Shown here piece by piece: positions 22,701 through 30,251 of a stretch of DNA of 64,000 nt. Positions within the stretch are counted from its first letter, which is position 1, and every line of letters starts with the position of its first letter. Source of the DNA: Rhodobium gokarnense (lineage in GTDB: Bacteria; Pseudomonadota; Alphaproteobacteria; Rhizobiales; Rhodobiaceae); NCBI RefSeq assembly GCF_025961475.1, contig NZ_JAOQNS010000009.1, positions 86,587 through 150,586 on the forward strand, in the 5' to 3' direction. The position numbers and the translations under genes are program-made. The notes beneath the pieces are model-generated. The model searched no databases, was not told where the DNA came from, and was given only the letters and a program-made list of their open reading frames with translations.

Positions 22701-23404
22701 ATGAAGGTGACGCTGCGGGTGACAGCTATTCCGGCGTGGAGGAAATGATAGGAAGCGCCTTTGCCGATGAGATTATCGTGGTCGATGACAATTTCTGGCT
22801 AAGCGGCGGTGCCGGAAACGATACGTTGACGGCAGTCGGCGTGTCGAACGACGTGAAGGGCGGGAGCGGAGACGACGTAATTTACGCCGGGACCGGCAAC
22901 GACACCCTCTGGGGCGACGATGGGAACGACATCCTTTTCGGTTACGAAGGGGATGACAGCGTCATGGGAGGGCTGGGCGACGACTACGCGATCGGCGGCG
23001 TCGGCAACGATGTGCTTTCCGGTGGCGAGGGTGCAGACGAGTTGCACGGCCATGCCGGCGCCGACACACTCTACGGAGGCGCGGGCAGCGACGATTTGTT
23101 CGGCGACGAGGGCGACGATCGGATCGAATTTGGCGCAGGCGACGATTTTGCCCTCGGTGGCGCCGGAGCCGATACGTTCAACGGTACGCTAGATTTCGGA
23201 TGGAACGTCATCGGCGATTTTGTGGCCGGCGTCGACAAACTCGAAATCCACGACGTCGGGATTGGCAGTTTTACCGAACTCCAGGCATTCATGAGCGAGT
23301 GGAACGGCAACACCTACATCGAAATCGACGCGAACACCGGCTTCACGCTGGAAAGCGTAACGCTTGCGTCCCTCAGCGCGAGTGATTTTGATCTGGTTGC
23401 TTAG
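19781..23404 (+). CDS. Large RTX-like protein with calcium-binding repeats and a glycine-zipper segment
   Basis: A 1207-residue protein. The ATG at 19781 gives MAYDDLSTEEKRDLW. Residues 1-95 are helical. Residues about 96-145 form a Gly/Ala-rich hydrophobic stretch (GAGAGAAYGLVIGGPIGSG) like a membrane-inserting glycine zipper. Two blocks of GGxGxDxUx nonapeptide repeats follow (about residues 193-495 and 683-1136), separated by a non-repeat region of about 185 residues. The last 70 residues carry the acidic and hydrophobic pattern usual for type I secretion signals. Such repeats bind Ca2+ and fold outside the cell. No type I transporter gene is nearby. A secreted toxin or adhesin is the likeliest role. 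Confidence 0.85.
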   Translation: MAYDDLSTEEKRDLWSAIGATLTAYWNKNDEIIRYAIQTTSDDSVRAELTHLRGLVGSVGLSFSAIFAAVDELILDETARSAEWDAARIAVRSLTSFGTGLVTGAGAGAAYGLVIGGPIGSGVAALIGGGIGAFYGDAAALEVLNEFEQYLPVELTGLDQDPIHYVNLGDYGYIVGNELHNTISVQGSSGRVFGGDGNDTIIGSNYPSEADTLDGGAGNDSISGMAGDDILWGSGGDDFLRGQLGDDSIHGGTENDTIHGGGGSDTIFGGDGNDVIEGGGDIVDGAQSLDDSDEIHGGAGDDTITTEVGDHEVYGDGGNDSITGENTAGYFDGGEGDDTISIEASTNAGGAQIHGGDGNDTLELGAGVYLATGGSGDDRIEVVTEDGTGRTISGGDGADQITGSDEADQLFGGEGDDVLIGGSGNDSLSGGQQDGVGDEDNVLFGCDGDDSLFAGLGGDTLEGGAGNDQLTGSDGADVFIVGEGQDTIFAADADDRLFVRMNVINGTDGDPVRELVPILGGFMFRDPDEPVQNLTLQGEGEAYFYPRRFEAELIVLDENEYDIEFTGASPIFSYLDFGIYYSLIGSNLLIEIYNASSGPNTSQTILIENYATGVLGLTFEELPDPAQLDGNISPGPSQLTDFNDRNDAYVAKCTALLSGGDLGESPLVEDYQQEETGGPDDGTDGANNLTGTTSSETIMAFAGNDMVDGMGGDDTIDGGEGEDTLVGGAGNDSLIGGAGNDTLTGGLDDDTLDGGSGADSMDGGEGNDVFVVDSSDDTVVGGAGTDLVRSAVTFVLGDTLEDLLLTGDADIDGTGSLSANVLTGNSGANILDGGDGDDTLAGGEGADTLIGGIGADSMDGGDGDDTFAVDDAGDVVVGGAGTDLVQSTVSFVLGDTVEDLALSGSADIDGTGNLNANVLTGNAGANILDGGDGDDTLSGGEGADTLVGGNGHDIVTYVSADAGVKVHMGDLTFNEGDAAGDSYSGVEEMIGSAFADEIIVVDDNFWLSGGAGNDTLTAVGVSNDVKGGSGDDVIYAGTGNDTLWGDDGNDILFGYEGDDSVMGGLGDDYAIGGVGNDVLSGGEGADELHGHAGADTLYGGAGSDDLFGDEGDDRIEFGAGDDFALGGAGADTFNGTLDFGWNVIGDFVAGVDKLEIHDVGIGSFTELQAFMSEWNGNTYIEIDANTGFTLESVTLASLSASDFDLVA
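22049..22630 (+). repeat. Two 291-base tandem repeats inside the RTX-like gene
   Basis: Positions 22049-22339 and 22340-22630 encode two nearly identical 97-residue units, each starting GADSMDGG, containing VVGGAGTDLV, SFVLGDT or TFVLGDT, a DADIDGTG-like strand and NILDGGDGDDTL. The period is 291 bases, a whole number of codons, so unit gain or loss would keep the frame. Confidence 0.8.
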
Positions 23405-23426
23405 GATTTGGTGAAATCGTTGCGCA

Positions 23427-23454
23427 GGCCTCGCCCGAAATGTCGGGCGGGGCC
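23427..23454 (+). terminator. Possible terminator after the RTX-like gene
   Basis: A GC-rich hairpin (GGCCTCGCCCGA, loop AATG, TCGGGCGGGGCC with one mismatch) lies 23 bases after the stop codon. There is no T tract, so termination would be weak or Rho-assisted. Confidence 0.4.
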
Positions 23455-23585
23455 AGTTAGCCGAAGCCGTCCGTCTTGGGTTCGGAGAATCCGATCAAAA
23501 AACTGCCGGACTCGACGGCAGCATCGAAAAGACGTTCTCTGCGTTCGAAGTTCCTGAATTCTCTCGCATTGAGCAAACTGCCTGA

Positions 23586-23894
23586 TCAAAACGAAGACAA
23601 ATTTTGCGGCTCACTCTCCCAATCCTCGTGGCCATGGCGCACGCGGACAATCAGCACGTCGCCACCGTCTTCGATGAGATAGACGATCAGATGCGCCTTG
23701 TGGGGATGGATTCGGACCGGCGGGGAAATCTCGGTGCGCTCGCGGGTGAGCTTCGGATTGTCGGCAAGGAGCTGGAACAGGGCTTCGAGTTCGAAGTGGT
23801 AGCGTTCGGCCTGATTGGCCCCGAACAGGATCACGCCCTCGCGATAGATGCGGATGATGTCTTCTTCGGCCTTTTGCGTCAGACGATAGTCCAC
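23586..23894 (-). CDS. parE: ParE/RelE-superfamily toxin
   Basis: A 102-residue toxin of the ParE branch. It begins MDYRLTQKAEEDIIRIY, with LTxxAxxDxxxI typical of ParE, and ends in IVRVRHGHEDWES, close to the family ending RVLHGRMD. ParE proteins inhibit DNA gyrase. The antitoxin gene lies six bases upstream in the same direction, the standard parDE order. Such modules stabilise mobile elements. Confidence 0.88.
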   Translation of the reverse strand: MDYRLTQKAEEDIIRIYREGVILFGANQAERYHFELEALFQLLADNPKLTRERTEISPPVRIHPHKAHLIVYLIEDGGDVLIVRVRHGHEDWESEPQNLSSF

Positions 23895-23900
23895 GCCCGC

Positions 23901-24140
23901 CTACCGCTTGGCCTCGGCCTGTGCCGTCCGCAGCAGGTCGGCCATGGAGCGGGAACCGGCACCGCTTTCCAGTCCTTCGTCGACGAGCGCCTGCATCCGG
24001 GCGATCTTTTCCGCGCGTTCCTGGTCCTTTCGGATCAGGTCGCGGACATAGTCGCTCGTATTGCTGTAGCGCCCGGACCTTGCCTGCGCCTCGACCCAAT
24101 CCTTCATCGGATCGGGCAGGGAAACATTCATCGTGGCCAT
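23901..24140 (-). CDS. parD: ParD-like ribbon-helix-helix antitoxin
   Basis: A 79-residue antitoxin. The N-terminal ribbon-helix-helix starts TMNVSLPDPMKDWVE and continues with SGRYSNTSDYVRDLIRKD, a clear ParD/CopG-like pattern. The C-terminal half should wrap the toxin. The ATG at 24140 has GGAG six bases upstream; a start at 24152 would add four residues. It precedes parE and most likely represses the shared promoter at 24159-24188. Confidence 0.88.
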   Translation of the reverse strand: MATMNVSLPDPMKDWVEAQARSGRYSNTSDYVRDLIRKDQERAEKIARMQALVDEGLESGAGSRSMADLLRTAQAEAKR

Positions 24141-24158
24141 CGACTTCTCCATACGTTC

Positions 24159-24188
24159 AGTATGGCAGATATTGGCAAATATTGTCAA
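24159..24188 (-). promoter_or_regulatory. Promoter of the parDE operon
   Basis: On the minus strand TTGACA (24183-24188) is a perfect -35 element, followed after 18 bases by CATACT (24159-24164) as the -10. The spacer contains TTGCCAATAT-type repeats that could be ParD binding sites. The parD start lies 18 bases downstream. Confidence 0.65.
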
Positions 24189-24197
24189 AACAAAGAA

Positions 24198-24224
24198 GAG
24201 GCCGCTGCTTTTGCCAGCGGCCTC
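24198..24224 (-). terminator. Intrinsic terminator of the regulator operon at 24370-25144
   Basis: A perfect 10-bp stem (GAGGCCGCTG with CAGCGGCCTC) closes a 7-base loop; on the minus strand it is followed by TTCTTTGTTTTG. It insulates the parDE promoter from the upstream genes. Confidence 0.75.
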
Positions 24225-24369
24225 CGTGGGGAAGGAATGCAAAAGCACCCTCGATAAAACGATACCGGATGGGCCGGGCGGTTCAAGATGTATTCACACC
24301 CGTCAGCTCGCATGCCGATTGTGTGACGTCGCATGGTTCGATGCTGCAGGCACGAGCGCGCCGGCGGCC

Positions 24370-24747
24370 TCAGCCCTCGCTCTGTTGCTCCCAGGTGCGG
24401 TTGATTGCCGTCACCAAATGTCTGATCCGCGTCGTGATGCGTCCGTCGGGAAGCTTTTCAACCGCCGCCACCAGCTTGGTGATTTCCTCGATACGAATTG
24501 CCGATTGACCGTCTCCAAGGCTCGTTTCCTCGAAAAAATACGTGATCGGCAGCTTCAGTCTTTGGCTGATCCGGTAGAGGCGCTCGGCCGATATCTGATT
24601 CAAACCCTTTTCGTTCTTCTGGATTTGCTGGAAGCTGACGCCGGCAAAGGCCCCAATATCCTTTTGCGTGCAGCCCCGCATGATCCGGGCTTCGCGCAGC
24701 CGGCGCCCGAGGCGGCGGTCGAAATCGCTGATGTGTTCATCGTCCAT
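24370..24747 (-). CDS. XRE-family transcriptional regulator
   Basis: A 125-residue DNA-binding protein with a Cro/C1-type helix-turn-helix at residues 14-65 (LREARIMRGCTQKDIGAFA and SFQQIQKNEKG). The C-terminal helical part is probably a dimerisation region. GGAGGG precedes the ATG at 24747. It overlaps the upstream gene by 11 bases, so the two are coupled. It probably autoregulates from the AT-rich intergenic region 25145-25290. Confidence 0.85.
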   Translation of the reverse strand: MDDEHISDFDRRLGRRLREARIMRGCTQKDIGAFAGVSFQQIQKNEKGLNQISAERLYRISQRLKLPITYFFEETSLGDGQSAIRIEEITKLVAAVEKLPDGRITTRIRHLVTAINRTWEQQSEG

Positions 24748-25144
24748 CGGACCCTCCTTCCTTCGAAGGGTTGCCGTTAGCCGCGGCGTCGTTGCTGACG
24801 GAACGCATCAAGAGATGTGTCAGGTCGGCATGGTCGCGCCGGGCGTCGAGATAGATCGAGGTCATCGCCCGGGCATGGGCTCGAAGATGTGTGCCTTCCC
24901 GGTCGTCGAAGACACCGAACAGCCCGCGAACCGCCTTCTTCAGCTTCCACGCCTTGTAGGCGACGATCGCCTGCTTCGCGTTGTATCGATAGTCGTCGAC
25001 CCGTTGTTCGGCCTCCTTCAGCGTGAAGAAGTCCACGTCTTTGAAAGTACCGCCCCGTTTCAGGGTGCGGATGGCATCGTTGGCCGCGCTCGTCGGCAGG
25101 CGGTTGAGGAAGCGATCCCATAGCGTTTCGTATGTTCTGGTCAT
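24737..25144 (-). CDS. Hypothetical protein coupled to an XRE regulator
   Basis: A 135-residue, helical, basic protein without a recognised domain. The ATG at 25144 follows AAAGGGG and opens MTRTYETLWDRFLNRL. It contains aromatic and charged segments (KDVDFFTLKEAEQRVDDY). Overlap with the downstream regulator gene suggests joint function. It is transcribed divergently from a second regulator gene at 25291. Confidence 0.6.
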   Translation of the reverse strand: MTRTYETLWDRFLNRLPTSAANDAIRTLKRGGTFKDVDFFTLKEAEQRVDDYRYNAKQAIVAYKAWKLKKAVRGLFGVFDDREGTHLRAHARAMTSIYLDARRDHADLTHLLMRSVSNDAAANGNPSKEGGSDGR

Positions 25145-25290
25145 TGTAATCCCCTTTGTTAAATTGAATTCCCACAAACAATGCGGGGATTATTAGACAT
25201 AATTTGTTAATTAATCGTTAAATTCAATGAATATATTTGACTTTTGCAATAAAATATTGTAGTTTTCGAGAATATCTACATTGATACGAC

Positions 25291-25965
25291 ATGCCAATTA
25301 AGAACACAGATATCCTCACACCCGCCCAATGCCGTGCCGCCCGCGGGTTGCTCGATGTCGGTCAGACCGAACTGGGAGACCTCGCAGGCATTGCCCCGTC
25401 CACTGTCAGTATCCTGGAAGGCGGCAGACAGGCCGTCAGCCTTCAATCGCTTAAGAAAATCCGCCGGGTGCTGGAGCAGGCCGGGGCGGTGTTCCTGGAA
25501 GGTGAAGGCGTTCGCCGGCGCGAAGAGAAGATCGTGCAGATCGTCAAGGGCGAGGACGCCAATCTCCGGGTCCATGACGACATCTATCACACGCTGAAGA
25601 GACGCGGCGGCGAGGTCCTCTGTGCCGGGGTCACCGAACTCGACGAAAGCGCCGGAAAAAAGTTCGCGCTCCTAAAGCGCCATATCGAGCGGCTGCAGGA
25701 GGCGGGTATCACCGAGCGCATCCTCCTGAGGGAAGGCGATACGAACCTCGTCGCGCCGCGCGAATGGTACCGCTGGATCAAGGCGGATTACTTCGGCAGG
25801 AGCCCGTTCCAGATTTATGGCGACAAGATCGCGCTAAAGGACCTCGCCAACAATCAGATACTGATCATTCGCCATCCGCTCTTTGCGCAAAGCCAGACCG
25901 CAGCCTTCAACGCCTTGTGGGACATCGCCAGGCCCGTCGACATCGGGGCGCCCGGCGATGACTAG
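25291..25965 (+). CDS. XRE-type HTH protein with PLD-like C-terminal domain
   Basis: A 224-residue protein. Residues 10-65 form an XRE helix-turn-helix (CRAARGLLDVGQTELGDLAG, PSTVSILEGGR). The C-terminal half (residues 95-215) resembles the PLD-like ligand-sensing fold of TrmB-type regulators: EWYRWIKADYFGRSP, IYGDKIALKDL, QILIIRHPLFA, AAFNALWDIA. No HxK catalytic pair is seen, so it should sense rather than cleave. Its stop overlaps the start of the next gene by eight bases, making a regulator/acyltransferase pair. A similar PLD-like segment occurs in the TIR-like protein at 27177-28715. Confidence 0.75.
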   Translation: MPIKNTDILTPAQCRAARGLLDVGQTELGDLAGIAPSTVSILEGGRQAVSLQSLKKIRRVLEQAGAVFLEGEGVRRREEKIVQIVKGEDANLRVHDDIYHTLKRRGGEVLCAGVTELDESAGKKFALLKRHIERLQEAGITERILLREGDTNLVAPREWYRWIKADYFGRSPFQIYGDKIALKDLANNQILIIRHPLFAQSQTAAFNALWDIARPVDIGAPGDD

Positions 25966-26968
25966 CCTGGCTCCTATATATGCGGAACGGACCAATGCCC
26001 CGCGCTTGACGAAACTCGGGACGGAACACCTGTCCGTGTTGTCATCCATTCTCCGGCACGTCGAGCGGGATGATCCGTTCGGCCGGTCGGCGGCCTACTT
26101 CGCCATGACGGGTCGCAAGGGGCTTTGGGCGTATGGCGACGACGAGACCATGATGCTGGTCGCCCGCCATCCCAACCGGGACGATATTCTGTTGCTGTTC
26201 CCGCCGATCGGGCGCGATCCGGCGGGGCTTCTGGCAAGGGCCGTCGACGACCCGCTCTCCCTGCCGTCCGGCAGGCTGGAACTCGCCCGCTTCTCCACCG
26301 AGGACCAGGCACTGGCCTCCCGGCTTGGGACCATGGGCGTAAAAGAACCGCACCGGGAAAAGGTTCTCGACTGGGCCTATCCCGTTCATGTCGTCAGCCC
26401 GAAGCGCATCGTCGAACGGGAGGGCAAACCCTTCGTGTCCTTCCGCGGCCATATCAACCGCGCGATCCGGGACGGATGCCGGGCCGAGCCGATCGATCTT
26501 GCCCGGCACCGGGACGACATTCTCCGCATCATCGACCGATGGGCCGACAGCCGCAGCGACAGCGACTTCAGCCACGACGATCTCACCGGGCCGACGCACT
26601 CGGTTCTCGGCCTCATGGACCGCACCGACCTCGATATCGGCGGAACCATCTCCTGCGATAGCCACGGTGCTCCAATCGGCTTCTGGCTCTGGGAGCAAGT
26701 GGGAAACACGGCCATGTCGCTCGTCCGCGCCTATCTCCGCCACCCCGGCAACGCCGAATACGGCATCCTATCGATGGCCGAGCAACTCTCTAACGCCAAC
26801 ATTCCGGAAATGTGCCTCGGCGGGTCCGAGACCGCCGACCTCGACGCCTTCAAGCGCAAGATGCAGCCCGTCCGCTCCATCGATTTGTCGACCGTCGCTC
26901 TCCCTGATCGTACCCTCGCCGCCGGCATTGGCCGATACCCGGTCCCGCTGTTCCCGGCGAGGGTGTGA
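25958..26968 (+). CDS. DUF2156/GNAT-fold acyltransferase-like protein
   Basis: A 336-residue protein resembling the DUF2156 (phosphatidylglycerol lysyltransferase C-terminal) branch of the GNAT fold. Supporting segments are a first half with HVERDDPFGRSAAYFAM and LLLFPPIG, and a second half with IDLARHRDDILRIIDRW, followed by GAPIGFWLWEQVGNTAMSL and YGILSMAEQL, where an acyl-donor site would lie. There is no membrane domain. The ATG at 25958 overlaps the preceding regulator. Aminoacyl-tRNA or acyl-CoA could be the donor; the substrate is unknown. The assignment rests on pattern recognition and is moderate. Confidence 0.6.
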   Translation: MTSLAPIYAERTNAPRLTKLGTEHLSVLSSILRHVERDDPFGRSAAYFAMTGRKGLWAYGDDETMMLVARHPNRDDILLLFPPIGRDPAGLLARAVDDPLSLPSGRLELARFSTEDQALASRLGTMGVKEPHREKVLDWAYPVHVVSPKRIVEREGKPFVSFRGHINRAIRDGCRAEPIDLARHRDDILRIIDRWADSRSDSDFSHDDLTGPTHSVLGLMDRTDLDIGGTISCDSHGAPIGFWLWEQVGNTAMSLVRAYLRHPGNAEYGILSMAEQLSNANIPEMCLGGSETADLDAFKRKMQPVRSIDLSTVALPDRTLAAGIGRYPVPLFPARV

Positions 26969-27176
26969 GAAGACGACCAAAGATGGAGAAAGAAGAAGAC
27001 GTGGCACTAGCCGATAGGAAAAGTAGCGCTTCGGCAAGTGAGAAGTGGAATAGACGAAAATGGCGCGCCTATGCCATATTAATTTAATATAAAAAACAAT
27101 TAAGCAAATTTAAACTTCAATAAAAGCTAGTTCAGTTTCCATCATGCTCTAATTCGGCACGCAAAAATAATATTTA

Positions 27177-28715
27177 TTATTCTAACACTTCGAAATCTCC
27201 TTTAATTAAATTAGGCGCATCCAGTAATATTTTAGGATCGAATTTATAATATCCTGTTAAGGTACCGTCATTTGTTGACACAAAATCTTTTTCAAAAACG
27301 GATGCGGACACCAAATTCAACAAACTCCAAACGGGCTCCTTTACAGCAGAAACAGTTCCAGGAGACAAGCCGATTCTCTTTAAAGAATCCACGTCTGAAA
27401 CGTACGCATCTTTCAGGCCGAGCTGTTTTTTCACTTTTCTCGTACTTACTTCCATATTACCGGGAACATGAACCGCAACTAGGCCCATTCTTGTTCGATA
27501 AATAATCGACTTTAGCTCGTTTTCCAATGCTATATTCTTCGCGGTGGCAGCCTGTTGGCATGTTATTACCTCGCGGTCTAAAGTTGTTGAAATCAATTCT
27601 GGTGGTTTATTTCTTTTTTTGGATTCTAGAAAATACACAAGATCCGACTCAGTAACTTTTATTGAAATTTCCCAAAGATTATTAAAGCTTTCCATCAGCC
27701 AGCTTTTATCATGATACTCAACGATTCTTCCGCCTCCAATGTGATTCGGGTCGCGCTTCGATTGCTCAGCAATAAAAATTCGGCCGCTATTTGCGTCTTT
27801 ATTATAAAAAATAACGAAATCCTCTATTCCTGAAATCATTTGTGGCTGTTTTCCAGGAACTCGCCTTAAATGAATGCCATTCCGTAATTGCTTGTTAATT
27901 TCGACGTCAATTTTTAACAGATCCGATTCTCCATGTAAAAATATCCTTCTTATTTCTACATCCCTTCTTGATGCCTCGATATTTTTTTCAAGATAAATTT
28001 GCTGATCCTGTTCAAACTCCCAAATCTCAGAAGAAAGAGATGCAACTGCACAAATCAACGTTTTCTTATCGGCGCTTTCAATTTGCCTGTACAATTCCGC
28101 ATAATAATCATCCGAACTAACAAGAACCTCCCCGACTCTCGCATGTGATAAAATTTCTTTAATCTTATTTAGTATATATTTCTCCGATAAATCGTTTTCA
28201 ATCTTTGATATATTTCCTCGATTGTTATCTATTGTTGAAAATAGCTCGAGAGCGATGCGATCATCTTTGGCCCGTTGCATCATTTGTGCGAACTGTCTCT
28301 TTAAGAAGATATTGCTTCTTGCGATGTTTGACTTGTCAAAATTTAAATAAACTACGCCGCCAAGATCGGTTGGTAGTTTAATGCGATCGGTATCAGTATT
28401 TTTGCATAAAATAATTGCTGTATTCTTCAATCCCAATTTTGCTGAAAATAACCCAATCTCAAGAATTATATTATCTCTAGGCGACATATATTCGTTTTCT
28501 CTGCTAGATGTCATGTCATCAGGCGTGACAATAATAGCAGCTAATTGCACACTTGAAGAAGCGGAAAGTAATTTTTCCAATACGAAATCTCCGGCTTGAA
28601 AATATTCTTCCCAATTTATGGTTTTGGCGCCAATCGAATGGATCAACGAAGAAACCTCATCTACGTAAGAGCGCCCCTCAGACGAAGATGCAATAAAAAA
28701 TGTAATACTTGACAT
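27177..28715 (-). CDS. TIR-like (CAP12/PF10137) protein with PLD-like and YbaK-like regions
   Basis: A 512-residue protein from an AT-rich gene unlike its neighbours. Residues 1-130 match the TIR-like nucleotide-binding family used by CBASS Cap12 and related effectors: FFIASSSEG, NWEEYFQAGDF, LAAIIVTPDD, PRDNIILEIGLF with the candidate catalytic Glu, and LPTDLGGVVYLNF. Such domains degrade NAD+ when activated. Residues about 145-335 resemble a PLD-like sensory fold. Residues about 390-510 (VAVHVPGNMEVSTRKVKKQLG, IGLSPGTVSAV, YYKFDPKILLD) resemble the YbaK/ProRS aminoacyl-tRNA editing fold. The ATG at 28715 is used. No cyclase gene is adjacent, so the trigger is unknown. Confidence 0.72.
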   Translation of the reverse strand: MSSITFFIASSSEGRSYVDEVSSLIHSIGAKTINWEEYFQAGDFVLEKLLSASSSVQLAAIIVTPDDMTSSRENEYMSPRDNIILEIGLFSAKLGLKNTAIILCKNTDTDRIKLPTDLGGVVYLNFDKSNIARSNIFLKRQFAQMMQRAKDDRIALELFSTIDNNRGNISKIENDLSEKYILNKIKEILSHARVGEVLVSSDDYYAELYRQIESADKKTLICAVASLSSEIWEFEQDQQIYLEKNIEASRRDVEIRRIFLHGESDLLKIDVEINKQLRNGIHLRRVPGKQPQMISGIEDFVIFYNKDANSGRIFIAEQSKRDPNHIGGGRIVEYHDKSWLMESFNNLWEISIKVTESDLVYFLESKKRNKPPELISTTLDREVITCQQAATAKNIALENELKSIIYRTRMGLVAVHVPGNMEVSTRKVKKQLGLKDAYVSDVDSLKRIGLSPGTVSAVKEPVWSLLNLVSASVFEKDFVSTNDGTLTGYYKFDPKILLDAPNLIKGDFEVLE

Positions 28716-28999
28716 TACCACTTCCAATTTGAACCGCTTGGTTGCCCGCGATCATTCTCATTCTGTTTTTAATCGTGAATTTTCATTTATTTGGGACCAT
28801 TTGGGAACGACGTATGACCGCTAGCGCGCTTGGTTGTATAGCGGATTTTTCGACAATCGCCAAGCTATGTTCGCTCTTGCGGGCTTTTTCCAATTTTGCT
28901 TTTGACACGGTCAATTAGTTCGTCATGTGGCGCGCTGCAAACGTATTCGTGGAGTTTAGTGACCAGCCACTTTCTAACCTCTTTCTGCGATCGTCCAAC

Positions 29000-29686
29000 T
29001 CAGACTGGGCTATTGCGCCACATCGATTTAACAAGAAAGTAATCTTTGCAGGTAAACGGCACTGATCGATGACTGGGCTCTAACTTCAACGGATGGTCGC
29101 CGAGGGCAATGTCCCATTTGAGCATTGCTATCTGCAATTTGGAACCCTCTAGGCCTTCCTGCGTCATGGCTCGCGAGAGCGTCCAGCCAGAAACGCTGTA
29201 GCGTTTGCCAACGGTTTGGAAGCTTTCGCCCGAAGCCGCCAATCGCCGTGCCGCATTGCGCAATTGTCGCTTGCTCAGAATCGGCGGCCGACCAATCCGC
29301 TTGCCGCGTTTGCGAGCGGCTGCGAGGCCTTCTTTCGTCCGTTGGGAAAGGAGATCGCGTTCGAACTCGGCCAGAGCGCTGATGAAGATGTAGAGCAGCC
29401 TGCCGAAGGGAGACGTGGTGTCGATGCTCATGCTGGCAATGTGAATGCCGACTTCGCGTTTGTTGAGCTTTTCGATCTCGTTCAGCGCGTCCTGCGTCGA
29501 CCGGTAAGCCCGATCCAAATCCCAGATTACGAACACGTCGCCGTGGCGTAGCCGTCGCATGATCTGCGTGTAGACCGGACGGCGTTTGCTGATGGCCGAT
29601 AACGTCTCCAGGTGCAGTTCGTCATAAAGTCCCTTGAGACCATCGATTTGACGGTCCGGTCGCTGTTCGCTGGTGGACACACGCAT
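29000..29686 (-). CDS. Small serine recombinase (resolvase/invertase type)
   Basis: A 228-residue protein with a complete resolvase catalytic domain: nucleophile Ser in RVSTSEQRPDRQ at the very start, WDLDRAYRS, FGRLLYIFISALAEFERDLLSQRTKEGLAAA. A C-terminal helix-turn-helix follows (GRPPILSKRQ, SFQTVGKRYSVSGWTL), then an extra 50-residue tail. The frame upstream of the first ATG encodes KRIAY, the usual residues before RVST, but meets a TGA next to an A-rich run, so the native start may have been damaged. After the TGA at 29000-29002 the same frame stays open for about 43 codons to 28865. Confidence 0.85.
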   Translation of the reverse strand: MRVSTSEQRPDRQIDGLKGLYDELHLETLSAISKRRPVYTQIMRRLRHGDVFVIWDLDRAYRSTQDALNEIEKLNKREVGIHIASMSIDTTSPFGRLLYIFISALAEFERDLLSQRTKEGLAAARKRGKRIGRPPILSKRQLRNAARRLAASGESFQTVGKRYSVSGWTLSRAMTQEGLEGSKLQIAMLKWDIALGDHPLKLEPSHRSVPFTCKDYFLVKSMWRNSPV

Positions 29687-29873
29687 GTATGCTATTCTTT
29701 TTCATTTAATATCAGTGTGTTAAGCGGCTTCTCGCTCTCCTTTGCCCGTCACACAATTGACCCTTTCCGCGTAGTTGGGGGAACCGCCGCATCTTTACCG
29801 CTTATCCCTTGATATTCTTCAATTTTACCAAATTTCGAAGATCAACTTCAAATATCCGCAAAACCGGTCGGTT

Positions 29874-30251
29874 ATGAGCGGTGCCCCTCATGCCAATACG
29901 GTCAAGAAACTTGCTGTCGCCGGGGCATTCGTTCTCGGCATCAATACGGCGTTCGCCAGCGACAATGCGGGTTCGCCGATGACGGCGGGGCTGATCATGG
30001 ATAAGATGCCGGTACGCGAACGCTTCAGCTATGTCGCCGGGATCGTCGAAGGCTTGGCCTATGCTCGGTTTCGCAAGGATACCGCCGCAAATGGCGGTAA
30101 CGACACCAGCGGCATGAACTGCATCTATGGCTGGTTCTACACCGACAACACAAAGACGATGGACACCGTGGAGGCGGCATTCCGCAAATATGCCGACCAC
30201 TACCCGGTAACCTTGCTGGCGGTTCTGATCAAGAGAAAGTGCGGTGAGTGA
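29874..30251 (+). CDS. Small exported protein, possibly Rap1a/Tai-like
   Basis: A 125-residue protein with a signal peptide (VKKLAVAGAFVLGINTAFAS, cleavage after AFA) and a small mature domain with two Cys (GMNCIYG and the C-terminal KRKCGE). The pattern YVAGIVEGLAYARF, then Cys, then AAFRKYADHYP, then a final Cys resembles the Rap1a/Tai immunity-protein fold, but the resemblance is weak. The start is ATG 29874. Its stop overlaps the next gene, so they form an operon. Confidence 0.6.
   Translation: MSGAPHANTVKKLAVAGAFVLGINTAFASDNAGSPMTAGLIMDKMPVRERFSYVAGIVEGLAYARFRKDTAANGGNDTSGMNCIYGWFYTDNTKTMDTVEAAFRKYADHYPVTLLAVLIKRKCGE

Noticed and set aside
20340-23200. Repeated short motifs that could suggest a CRISPR array
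   Set aside because: The repeats are in-frame codons for the calcium-binding nonapeptides, vary in sequence and lack uniform spacers. No CRISPR array or cas gene was seen in the window.
27177-28715. A full CBASS locus around the TIR-like gene
   Set aside because: No CD-NTase or Cap2/Cap3-like genes lie next to it; the neighbours are a DUF2156-like gene and a resolvase.
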